A DNA stretch of 17,279 nt from Lachnospiraceae bacterium (GCA_009774465.1 VSNT01000087.1:1-17279), one strand, 5' to 3'. Positions 1-7,112 are shown, counted from the stretch's first letter. The notes: generated from the sequence alone by a model not told the origin. Numbers and translations: made by a program.

Positions 1-69
1 ATCTTTTGCTTTTTTACAATTTACCTTGTTAATAATAATATCCATTTGTTTTGTTTCAATTGTAAACAT
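1..69 (-). CDS. start of an unidentified gene running off the left edge (partial)
   Basis: An ATG at 69-67 opens 23 codons that stay open to the window edge. The product begins MFTIETKQMD and then becomes lysine-rich. An AAAGGA ribosome-binding-like site lies about 6 bases upstream. The start is only 55 bases after the stop of the SIR2-Argonaute fusion gene on the same strand, with no terminator hairpin visible between them, so the two could share a transcript. Too little protein is visible to assign a family. It could be a defence-island partner of the Argonaute gene, an unrelated gene, or a chance open frame. Confidence 0.4.
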   Translation of the reverse strand, partial: MFTIETKQMDIIINKVNCKKAKD

Positions 70-124
70 AAGTTTTCCTTTACTCTTATTTCCTTGGGTA
101 TTTTTAACCACTCTATATTACCTT

Positions 125-3100
125 TTACATAAAATATCTAAAATCATATGGCTTATCATAAATAACCACATCCTGCTTTGCTACTTGTGAGAGCATCTTT
201 GCAAAATCCAAGGTAACTGGCAAAACTTTATAAAAACTGTCTCCGCTATTCCAGTTCATCTTCGTCAGCATCATTATCTCATTTACTAAAGTTGCCCCAT
301 CCGATTTTCCCATAAATCGCTTCACAAGAAGCGGTGCCGGGATTCCTCTGCCATTTTTATAATAATTCATGTTCCTTCCTGCTAATTCATCACTCTGTAC
401 AGCCCCGTGTGTCCAAATCAAAAATGTATCCTTATTTAACTGAATAGTCGTTCCCCTCTGAATAGGGAATTTTGATGTATCTTTCATATCAGATGAATTA
501 AACCGTATTGCCCTCCAAGGCGTAAATTCTTGTATTTGTAATAACTCAATATCATCTATTCCAGATAAGCCGCGTGTTATCCCCTCCATCTCTTCTTTTG
601 TAAAAAATGTTGTTTTATGAATCACCACTCTTTTTAAATCGTATGTTGGAACAGAATCATCATATAATTTCTTTAAATTTAACATCAGCCTGCAAGCATC
701 CTCATTTCTCATAAAAGGATTTTTCTGAATAAATTGCGGATTTTTTAAAGGTCTCAGATATAATCGCATCCCATTTCCTTCCGCATCGAATAACTGGCTA
801 CATCCAATTGAAATTTTTTCACCATTATTGACTGACTGCACATAACTAAGTCCTACAAACGCAGTGTTCTTATTATATACCGCAGGTTTCCATAAGCGTC
901 CAACAGCTTTAGAATAAAGCCCGGTAGATAATCCCCACATTATCTTTGCTGTGTCATTATTTTTATCCGGTATAGCAGATTTCCCTTCTATTAATTGCAC
1001 AACTATTCCCTTGTCTGCACAATACAATTTTAATGAATCATGCAAATCAAAATATACCGATTCATTTTTTATTTCCCGAAGATGTGCCAAACAACTTGGA
1101 ATATATATTATCAATATATCAAATGACATTAGATTTTTTGCTAATACATTGATATATCGAGTCAAGCCTTTAAAAAAATTAATTGCATCTAATTTTAATA
1201 CTGCGTCCAAATTATAAGACATAAATCTTACATTGTCATTAATACTTGGAATATCTATATCTTTCCCAAATATCTTCTCAAAGCCTAAATATTCTGGTAA
1301 AAAATACCGTTCTTGCTTTAAATTCGTGACATATTGCTGCTTTAATTTTTCTAAATGTGCCACAATTTCCTGCTGTGTCTGAGCCGGGGTTAAAACTGCT
1401 AATTTTATACTGTTCAAACTTGTTCCATTTTTTTGACACTCTATAGGACCATAATTAATCAATCCTTTTAATTGATTTACAGCAACCTTGCTATCATCAT
1501 CTATTGAAAAGCACATCTTCGGTTCTTCACATTGGAAACACTGAATTCCTGGCCATGATTCCTTCCTGCCTACTCCTCCACCAGTATAAACAATTTTATT
1601 AAATTCCAGTGAAAAACCTCCAATTCTGAAAGCCAATTCCTTATTCAAACATAATTTTTTTGTCCAGTCATTTATACGCTGGCTAACATCTAAATTGTAT
1701 AATTTTGAAGAATGAAAATTAATAATCCTCTGTTTATGCAATTTATCCATAGGCTGTCCGTTATCTTTTTCAATATAAAATGTAGGTAAAATGGTTAAGA
1801 GTATTTTACCGCCTATACATGATAAGAACACTTCTACTGCATCATAAATTATATTCCCATTTTCCTTTTTGCCTGCTTTTGAATCAAAGAATTTATTTCT
1901 CCCAAAACATATTAATCCTTTAGAAACTAATACCAATTTAATCAGATCATAATACAAACTCCAAACGAATGAATAATCTTTTTTTATCCAATCTTCTGGG
2001 AATTTTTGCATCTCTATATCTGATTTTAATACCTTTTCAAATATATTCTGTATCTCCGCCTTATCTCCAAAAGCCCATACTTTACCTTTAAATAGCGCAG
2101 CTACTACCTTGTCCGAATGATTCAGATAACTCCTCAATTCTTTCCATGATGTAATGGTCGTTTCAAATGCATAGCTTTCCTCTGGATATTTTAATGCTTC
2201 AAATGTATTTGTCTTTGTAAACACATTCCTTTTTCTTAGCCCTCCAAATAAAATTGGCTTAATACAATCTGGATTTTTCCATCTTTCGTCAATTTCCTTA
2301 TAAGACTTCCCAATAGTCAAATATAATCTGTACATTAGATCATCAAAACTATCAATATCCACAACACCAGATTGCTCATTTGCAGAACAGGCAAACTCCA
2401 TAAAATTTTCGGCACGTTCACTTAGAACGGTGTTCTTAGGCTTGCACCAAATTATCCCATATGGAAGACCATTTTGATTTACTATTTTTTCTAATACGGT
2501 CATTACAGAATTATCATTTCCTGCATATCCGACTACAATAAGTCCCCTTTCATGCAAAACATCTTGAAGTTTTAAATTAATGGAATTTTCTAATGCCTGC
2601 AATTCCTCTGACGTATTTTTTAAATGATCCACCAAATAATCCCCGTGCAATTTCAATATTGTAGGAATACCATCATTTAAATTAAATCCCACACTATTCT
2701 CAATAGCAGAAGATATTGTTTTTATAGAATGCCCTGCATCAAGAGCATACACACCGGCTTTAATTAAATCATCAAAATTAGTAGTATTTAAAAACTTTAT
2801 ACGACCTTCAATAATTAATGCTCCCAAGCAGAGATATCCCAAATAAGGAGTCACATTTTTCACCTTGCTTTGAATATATAAATCTCTGTCTCTTTTATTT
2901 CCAAACAAATATTCAAAGTAATGCGAATATTCTTCCCTTGAATATAAACTTGGATGTTCTCTCATTGCATCAAGGTAGGTTTGTATTTCCCTTTGCGCAG
3001 TTTCCTTCGACATATCTGGGAACGTGGCCTCAGAAACCCTATTCTCTATACAATAAATTTTTCTCTTAAAGTCCCACACCATTTGCCCTCCTGACATTAT

Positions 3101-3136
3101 ACCAGAAGATATAGACGCCCCTGCCCCTAAAAGCAT
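125..3136 (-). CDS. SIR2-APAZ-PIWI single-chain short prokaryotic Argonaute
   Basis: The 1003-residue product has three parts. Residues 1-285 resemble a SIR2 domain: the nucleotide loop GAGAS at 4-8, TTNFDD at 118-123, the candidate catalytic histidine in LKLHGD (H164), and VVGYAGND at 201-208. Residues about 290-530 are in the place and size of an APAZ region (inferred from order and length). Residues about 535-1003 resemble a MID-PIWI short Argonaute, with a typical C-terminal LTKMNWNS segment and a hydrophobic RYFM tail. The PIWI core has VGLSYV (L763) and VVIHKTT where active enzymes carry aspartates, so DNA or RNA cleavage is not expected. Known SIR2-APAZ/short-Ago (SPARSA) systems use guide RNA to sense invader DNA and then destroy cellular NAD; that role here is inference. 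ATG 3136 cuts into the first beta strand of the SIR2 fold. The expected N-terminus lies upstream in another frame, from TTG 3201. The gene is visibly AT-rich compared with the core genes, which suggests transfer. Confidence 0.85.
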   Translation of the reverse strand: MLLGAGASISSGIMSGGQMVWDFKRKIYCIENRVSEATFPDMSKETAQREIQTYLDAMREHPSLYSREEYSHYFEYLFGNKRDRDLYIQSKVKNVTPYLGYLCLGALIIEGRIKFLNTTNFDDLIKAGVYALDAGHSIKTISSAIENSVGFNLNDGIPTILKLHGDYLVDHLKNTSEELQALENSINLKLQDVLHERGLIVVGYAGNDNSVMTVLEKIVNQNGLPYGIIWCKPKNTVLSERAENFMEFACSANEQSGVVDIDSFDDLMYRLYLTIGKSYKEIDERWKNPDCIKPILFGGLRKRNVFTKTNTFEALKYPEESYAFETTITSWKELRSYLNHSDKVVAALFKGKVWAFGDKAEIQNIFEKVLKSDIEMQKFPEDWIKKDYSFVWSLYYDLIKLVLVSKGLICFGRNKFFDSKAGKKENGNIIYDAVEVFLSCIGGKILLTILPTFYIEKDNGQPMDKLHKQRIINFHSSKLYNLDVSQRINDWTKKLCLNKELAFRIGGFSLEFNKIVYTGGGVGRKESWPGIQCFQCEEPKMCFSIDDDSKVAVNQLKGLINYGPIECQKNGTSLNSIKLAVLTPAQTQQEIVAHLEKLKQQYVTNLKQERYFLPEYLGFEKIFGKDIDIPSINDNVRFMSYNLDAVLKLDAINFFKGLTRYINVLAKNLMSFDILIIYIPSCLAHLREIKNESVYFDLHDSLKLYCADKGIVVQLIEGKSAIPDKNNDTAKIMWGLSTGLYSKAVGRLWKPAVYNKNTAFVGLSYVQSVNNGEKISIGCSQLFDAEGNGMRLYLRPLKNPQFIQKNPFMRNEDACRLMLNLKKLYDDSVPTYDLKRVVIHKTTFFTKEEMEGITRGLSGIDDIELLQIQEFTPWRAIRFNSSDMKDTSKFPIQRGTTIQLNKDTFLIWTHGAVQSDELAGRNMNYYKNGRGIPAPLLVKRFMGKSDGATLVNEIMMLTKMNWNSGDSFYKVLPVTLDFAKMLSQVAKQDVVIYDKPYDFRYFM

Positions 3137-3156
3137 AGATATACTTTCATTCGGTT

Positions 3157-3201
3157 TTACTGAAAACTGCTTATAACATTACTGATCGTATACTTTTTCA
3201 A
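3157..3201 (-). other. out-of-frame N-terminal segment of the SIR2-Argonaute gene
   Basis: A TTG at 3201-3199, preceded five bases upstream by the G-rich GGGGTGG, opens MKKYTISNVISSFQ and stops at TAA 3159-3157. The main frame, read backwards from ATG 3136, gives KQFSVKPNESIS and closes at a TAA at 3181-3179 with no ATG, GTG or TTG in between. Adding one T to the TTTT run at 3163-3166 would join the two into ISSFSVKPNESIS followed by MLLGAGAS, which looks like a normal SIR2 N-terminus. The joined protein would be about 1025 residues. Confidence 0.6.
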
Positions 3202-3221
3202 TTTTTCCACCCCAAAAATGT

Positions 3222-3250
3222 ATATTAAAACCAATGTCTAAAGGTTTTAA
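3222..3250 (-). promoter_or_regulatory. possible promoter of the SIR2-Argonaute gene
   Basis: On the minus strand TTAAAA (3250-3245) and TAATAT (3227-3222) are 17 bases apart, each matching 4 of 6 consensus positions. The region is AT-rich, so chance is likely. The predicted transcript start would fall just before the GGGGTGG ribosome site, giving a very short leader. Confidence 0.2.
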
Positions 3251-3419
3251 TATATTTTACCATATTTTGACATTCTTTACTATCCGAAAAACAGAACAAA
3301 AAGAACTGGACATGAATCATATTCCCCCAATCCGTAACATGGAAACTATATCTATCTTCTCCAAAAATTTTGCCCCCTTATACCCTATCTTCCATATTTC
3401 AACAGCATTTTTCTACAAA

Positions 3420-3512
3420 CAGGCGAAACTCCAAACAAACACGGAAACCCTTATACTTTCACGCAAAACTCAGATACTATCACGGAAACTTCCGACTTTT
3501 GCGTGATAGTAT
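3420..3512. repeat. phased 20-21 bp repeat with an 11-bp inverted repeat
   Basis: Related cores recur every 20-21 bases: AGGCGAAACT (3421), CACGGAAAC (3440), CACGCAAAAC (3460), CACGGAAACT (3481), then GCGTG in reverse (3501). Between cores there is often TATACTTT or ATACTAT. A perfect 11-bp inverted repeat, ATACTATCACG (3474-3484) and CGTGATAGTAT (3502-3512), has a 17-base loop. The same type of unit occurs at 7067-7112. The spacing of two helical turns would suit a dimeric or multimeric DNA-binding protein, but no function can be read from the sequence. Confidence 0.6.
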
Positions 3513-3555
3513 AATTCTGCCCCAATTGCCATCCTATCAGCGGCATCAAAAACGC

Positions 3556-3595
3556 AAAAAAGAGAGGTTCACCAACCACTCCGATGAACCCCTCT
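3556..3595 (-). terminator. orphan rho-independent terminator
   Basis: On the minus strand an AGAGG-type stem (3595-3585 pairing with 3571-3563, TGAACC against GGTTCA in the middle, one extra base on one side) is followed by TTTTTT at 3561-3556. No intact gene ends just before it, so it probably served a gene now decayed in the 3600-4200 region. Confidence 0.55.
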
Positions 3596-3958
3596 ATGCC
3601 CAAAATCCCTTGATTTTAAGCCATTTCTCTATACTTTTGCCTGTTAGTACCCAAATTCCTATGGCATCAATTGGAAATAGCCGCCTGTGCCGCTGTTAGG
3701 TTTTGATGACTTTTACCCCACCTGTGAGGAATTTACCCCGCCCTATTTTCGATTCGGCAAATTAACAAATTGTGCTTTTGCCTATAAAATCCACATTATT
3801 CAGTGTGGCGCAATCGCATTAGAGCCGCCTTAAAAGCTGCACCAACTCATGCGATTCGTCCGTATCTGATGTGGTCTGTCTGGCATCAAACTAAGAAAAG
3901 CAGTTGTTCCGATAGAATGATAACAGTTTTTCCTCATTTTCAACTTCTAAGAAGGTCA
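3596..3958. other. stretch without a recognisable gene
   Basis: No frame on either strand has a convincing start, ribosome site and recognisable product. The minus strand gives short open pieces broken by several stops, for example one containing GKFLTGGVKVIKT followed by a stop and then further open sequence. That pattern fits decayed coding DNA, perhaps the rest of an old mobile or accessory element, but the family is not identifiable. Confidence 0.4.
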
Positions 3959-4197
3959 CTACGCCCCGCCCAGATACTGTATCTCTTTAATTTTATTCCA
4001 TGCCAGTACGAGTAATTTTTCGCCGGTGATTTTTTGTCTGCACCGTTGGTAAAATTTTCGCCAAGTTGAGCAATAAGGTATGCAGACATGGTATATGTAT
4101 CTGACTTTTCATCCCATTCACTGACATGCAGCAGCTTTTTCTTTACGGTATTGCTTACTGTTTCTCCCCTTACTGTTAAAGGTTTTAATTTTCCCTC
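3959..4197 (-). pseudogene. frameshifted gene fragment of unknown family
   Basis: From 4197 the frame reads EGKLKPLTVRGETV, then KLLHVSEWDEKSDTYTM and AQLGENFTNGADKK. At the A6 run near 4030-4035 it shifts, and the next frame continues ITGEKLLVLAWNKIKEIQ to a TAG at 3961-3959. One added A would join them. Protein-like composition on both sides of the shift indicates a real gene tail with a one-base deletion. There is no start codon, and a stop lies directly upstream of 4197, so the front part is also damaged. The family was not recognised. Confidence 0.4.
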
Positions 4198-4248
4198 TTA
4201 AGCCGGGCAGCTCAATCTGACATTTCAAATGAAAGTCTTTTGACCAAA

Positions 4249-4317
4249 TCATACGATAAAAACTATAAAAGAAATAATTGCTGTCATAATTTCAAACTCA
4301 AATATACTGTGTTTCAT
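4249..4317 (-). CDS. possible 22-residue hydrophobic peptide
   Basis: ATG 4317 is preceded by GGAAGG at a 9-base spacing and encodes a 22-residue peptide beginning MKHSIFEFE, followed by a strongly hydrophobic TAIISFIVFIV end that could span or sit in a membrane. It lies in a decaying region, so it may be a chance frame with a good ribosome site. No known small toxin or leaderless peptide family was recognised. Confidence 0.2.
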   Translation of the reverse strand: MKHSIFEFEIMTAIISFIVFIV

Positions 4318-4393
4318 TTCTGTCATTCCTTCCCATAACTTGTCCATTTTTCATCCTGTTTTGTATATCCTGTGCTGTAAACCTCATGTCGTC

Positions 4394-4504
4394 TTATTCC
4401 AAAAGCGCCGCTATTGCCCTGGCACATCCGTCAATGCCAAGACGGGAACTGTCCAGTACCATGTCATAATTTGACAAGATGCTCCTTCTTCCCGGCAGAG
4501 GCAT
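4394..4504 (-). pseudogene. 3' remnant of a cytidylate-kinase-like gene
   Basis: A 36-codon frame ends at TAA 4396-4394 and contains SNYDMVLDSSRLGIDGCARA followed by IAALLE. This resembles the C-terminal end of bacterial cytidylate-kinase-like P-loop proteins, where a YDLVL-NSS-type segment precedes the last helix; the assignment is from memory of the family and is tentative. No kinase N-terminus or Walker A is present nearby. The frame overlaps the last about 40 bases of the permease gene in a different frame, so the permease tail may be partly built from this remnant. Confidence 0.45.
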
Positions 4505-5810
4505 TTATATATCGCCTGCTCATGGCACTGATAACTCCAAAATAACAAATGTAGAAAATTATAATATACACTCCAAACTCACCAGTTAATTTGAGCAGAA
4601 TATGATTCAAAGAAGCCGGCAAAACCAAGTTCATTTTTCCATTCAGTAACGGTATGCAGAATAAAATAATCAATAAAGCCATTATCATTGGTGAGGTCAA
4701 TTTAATTGCTATCTGCTTATATACAAGTCTTTCTATCTGCTTATTGCTTTTTCCCATACAGCGCATGATCTGATTACTTTTTGAGTTTTCCCTGACCTCT
4801 ATCATCTGTTGCAAAGATAATATTGAAAAATAAATAACCAAAAACACGATACAGATACTTATTTGTGAGGTTCCCATCCACTGTCGCATAGCTGTATCAA
4901 AAAGCTGAAATTCCGGCTGCAGCATCAGCATTCCGGTTACAAAAGAACAGCCGGAAAATAAAAAGCATATGCAAAAAACAGCATTAATCATGGCAGTCGT
5001 TTTGATGTTTGATGTTACATTTGCCAAAATATATAGTCTGTCTTTCTGATATATCCTGACAGATTTCATCCGCCTGTGCGCATACAAACAGCCAAATACC
5101 CATTTGTAAAAAGCAAAGACAGCGATCAGCAAAGGGATTGCCACAACAGACACAGGATAAACAATATAAACTCCCGGCAAAAAAACAATGCAGCAAACGC
5201 AGCCAATTAAGCATATAAAACACAAAGAAAAGATAAATCCCCATTTTTTATAGTTTCCTATATTTTTTACGCCCTGATTGCGGTTTTTTTCATACATCAG
5301 TTCCCTTATCTGCAGCTTGTTTAAACGTCTCCTCAGCCGAAAAGAACACACTGTTTCAATAAAGCAAAAAAACAGAAACGTATATAACATACTTTTACCA
5401 TAGAGGAATCCGCATTGTTTCATTTCATGCAGCGGATCACGGAAATACCAAAATCCATATACAGTAAAACCTATTGTTGTTCCTGCTAAATAGCAGCAAA
5501 AACCAATCAACAGGACTTCGCATAGGAACAGCCGGGTTAATCTCTTTTTTTCCATACCTAATAATAGATAGTTTGCAAATTCTTTTGCCCGCTGTTTTAA
5601 CAGAAATAAATCTATATATCCAACTAAAACTATTTGAATAACTGCTATTAACAATGGAAGAGAAATTACTTGAAAACCAGCTGATTTTCCTATAATGGTT
5701 ATACAATTAGATACCTCTATAACCGCCAAAAGGACAATCATGGTAACAACATATAAAAGATAATTTATAAAAGAACGCCTGGCATTACGGATTGACAGTT
5801 TCAAATACAT
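4464..5810 (-). CDS. FtsX-like ABC transporter permease, compact, no large extracellular domain
   Basis: A 448-residue membrane protein, partner of the ATPase encoded upstream. I count about ten hydrophobic segments. The N-terminal YLKLSIRNARRSF-type start and the FtsX-like arrangement fit the BceB/YxdM permease group. Those proteins are usually about 620-670 residues with an extracellular domain of about 200 residues between TM7 and TM8; here that loop is only about 20 residues, so peptide-antibiotic sensing of the Bce type is doubtful. Start: an ATG lies at 5831, but the one at 5810 follows GGAGGGGG at 7 bases and begins directly at MYLKLS; it overlaps the ATPase stop by 10 bases, implying translational coupling. 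The last residues (ASAGKKEHLVKL) lie over the kinase-like remnant and may not be the original C-terminus. Confidence 0.8.
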   Translation of the reverse strand: MYLKLSIRNARRSFINYLLYVVTMIVLLAVIEVSNCITIIGKSAGFQVISLPLLIAVIQIVLVGYIDLFLLKQRAKEFANYLLLGMEKKRLTRLFLCEVLLIGFCCYLAGTTIGFTVYGFWYFRDPLHEMKQCGFLYGKSMLYTFLFFCFIETVCSFRLRRRLNKLQIRELMYEKNRNQGVKNIGNYKKWGFIFSLCFICLIGCVCCIVFLPGVYIVYPVSVVAIPLLIAVFAFYKWVFGCLYAHRRMKSVRIYQKDRLYILANVTSNIKTTAMINAVFCICFLFSGCSFVTGMLMLQPEFQLFDTAMRQWMGTSQISICIVFLVIYFSILSLQQMIEVRENSKSNQIMRCMGKSNKQIERLVYKQIAIKLTSPMIMALLIILFCIPLLNGKMNLVLPASLNHILLKLTGEFGVYIIIFYICYFGVISAMSRRYINASAGKKEHLVKL

Positions 5811-6889
5811 CCAGCTTCCCCCTCCATCCATTCTATTTTCTTCAAAATATCCGCGAAAAAGGCCTGTTTGCTTTCCTGCTTTCGGTTTAAGGCAGCTTTT
5901 ATTTCGCCATCTTTCATAAACAAAATCCTGTCACAATAGCTGGCTGCCATGACATCATGTGTGACCATTAAAATTGTTGCATTATATTCTCTGCAAAGCA
6001 TGGCAAAGGTATCTAAAAGCTGCCTGGCAGCATGGGAATCCAATGCTCCGGTAGGCTCGTCCGCAAGGATAATATCGGGATTTATCACAATAGCGCGGGC
6101 ACAGGCGCAGCGCTGCCTTTGCCCTCCCGATACCTCATATGGAAACTTATCCAATATTGCCGATATATCCAGCTTTTCAGATAAACTTTGAATCATTGGC
6201 CGAATGCTTTCTTTGGAAACTTCTTTAATGGTCAAAGCAAGCGCAATATTTTCATAGATAGTCAAAGTTTCAAGCAGATTGTATTCCTGGAAAACAAAGC
6301 CTAAATGTCTGCGGCGAAATTCTGCGGCAGCTTTATCTAACATATCCACTATATTCTGCCCGCTGATCCGCACCGCCCCATTTGTTGGCTTATCTATCGT
6401 GGCGATTAAATTAAGCAATGTTGTTTTCCCAGAACCGGAAGCCCCCATAATTCCAACAAAACTACCCTGCGGTATCTGAAAACTCACGTTATTTACAGCT
6501 AATACAGAATTATTTTCATAAAGCCTGGAAACATTTTCAACTTCCAAAACATTTTGGGGTACTGTATCACATTTTTTTGACTCCCGGAAACGTACTTTTT
6601 CCATTTTATCGTGTCCTAACCAGTTTGAAATCACGTCCATAAGTACCTCATCTGTTTTTTCTTTCAGCTCTTCTTCTGCAATGCACTCACCCGCAAACAG
6701 TTCACTTAAAGTAATGTCTAAAAGAGTACATAATGGCATAAACAAAGATAAATCCGGCATAGACCGTCCCGTTTCCCATTTTGAAACTGCCTTATCGGTT
6801 ATTCCCAGCTTTTCTGCCAACTGGCTTTGCGTCCAGCCTTTTGCTTTCCGGCGTTCAGAAATAAAAGCTCCAGTCCTGATTTGATTCAT
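5801..6889 (-). CDS. XRE-type repressor domain fused to ABC ATPase
   Basis: A 362-residue fusion. Residues 5-62 are a helix-turn-helix of the Cro/CI (XRE) type, with QSQLAEKLGITDKAVSKWE as the DNA-recognition part. Residues about 113-335 are an ABC ATPase of the MacB/BceA/LolD kind: Walker A GASGSGKT (149-156), Q-loop Q201, signature VSGGQ (253-257), Walker B IILADEP (273-279), H-loop H311. About 50 linker residues join the two. All catalytic motifs are intact. The start is firm: AGGAGGG lies 7 bases before ATG 6889. It forms an operon with the overlapping permease and should couple to it at the membrane. The fused DNA-binding domain suggests the ATPase controls its own promoter or other genes, perhaps according to transport state; this is inference. 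Confidence 0.9.
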   Translation of the reverse strand: MNQIRTGAFISERRKAKGWTQSQLAEKLGITDKAVSKWETGRSMPDLSLFMPLCTLLDITLSELFAGECIAEEELKEKTDEVLMDVISNWLGHDKMEKVRFRESKKCDTVPQNVLEVENVSRLYENNSVLAVNNVSFQIPQGSFVGIMGASGSGKTTLLNLIATIDKPTNGAVRISGQNIVDMLDKAAAEFRRRHLGFVFQEYNLLETLTIYENIALALTIKEVSKESIRPMIQSLSEKLDISAILDKFPYEVSGGQRQRCACARAIVINPDIILADEPTGALDSHAARQLLDTFAMLCREYNATILMVTHDVMAASYCDRILFMKDGEIKAALNRKQESKQAFFADILKKIEWMEGEAGCI

Positions 6890-6914
6890 TCTTCAGCCCT
6901 CCTGTCTGTGATAT

Positions 6915-6942
6915 ATTATAAAATCCGGCACAAAAATGAACA
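6915..6942 (-). promoter_or_regulatory. probable promoter of the XRE-ABC operon
   Basis: A perfect TATAAT (-10) lies at 6920-6915 on the minus strand, about 25 bases before the start codon. The -35 side (TGTTCA, 6942-6937, spacer 16) is poor, which fits a regulated promoter. The neighbouring 6940-6965 stretch contains a short CTAC-TGTTG-GTAG inverted repeat that could be an operator for the fused helix-turn-helix, but it is too short to be sure. Confidence 0.4.
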
Positions 6943-7017
6943 CCTACCAACAGTAGAGTTTAGTAAAAGTGTCCTTCTGTTTTTACCCAATGACATGGAA
7001 CATTATTTTTCATGGAA

Positions 7018-7047
7018 TAAAAAAAGAGCTATCAGCTAGCTCTTTTT
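7018..7047. terminator. bidirectional rho-independent terminator
   Basis: A perfect 11-bp stem, AAAAAGAGCTA (7021-7031) and TAGCTCTTTTT (7037-7047), encloses a 5-base loop. Runs of A on the left and T on the right make it able to stop transcription on either strand. It ends the rho/prfA/DUF1905 side and isolates the XRE-ABC operon. Confidence 0.85.
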
Positions 7048-7066
7048 CTCCTGTCTTCATTTTCTA

Positions 7067-7112
7067 TTTTTGTGTATACTACACGCAAAAACTCTATATT
7101 TTCACGGAAACT
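7067..7112. repeat. second copy of the CACGSAAAACT repeat unit
   Basis: CACGCAAAAACT (7082) and CACGGAAACT (7103) lie 21 bases apart, separated by CTATATTTT, and the first is preceded by TATACTA. This matches the units at 3460-3490 in core sequence, order and spacing. The left side, TTTTTGTGTA with TACACGCAAAAA, is also nearly palindromic, like the inverted unit at 3502-3512. Confidence 0.55.

Noticed and set aside
3157..3181. Programmed -1 frameshift joining the two Argonaute frames
   Set aside because: The run C AGT TTT C is not a canonical slippery heptamer because the first codon cannot re-pair, and no downstream stimulatory structure was seen; a base deletion or error is simpler.
3267..3290. 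TTGACA on the plus strand as a promoter
   Set aside because: No acceptable -10 box at 16-18 bases and no plus-strand gene follows.
3440..3490. Regular repeats that might be a CRISPR array
   Set aside because: The period is only 20-21 bases, conserved cores are about 10 bases and imperfect, the sequences between them are also related, and one unit is inverted.
3803..4015. Plus-strand 70-codon reading frame beginning MWRNRIRAALK
   Set aside because: No ribosome site, no family resemblance, and it overlaps the better-supported minus-strand gene fragment.
4464..6889. Bacitracin-resistance BceAB transporter
   Set aside because: The permease lacks the large extracellular domain between TM7 and TM8, the ATPase is fused to an XRE domain, and no histidine kinase or response regulator is present.
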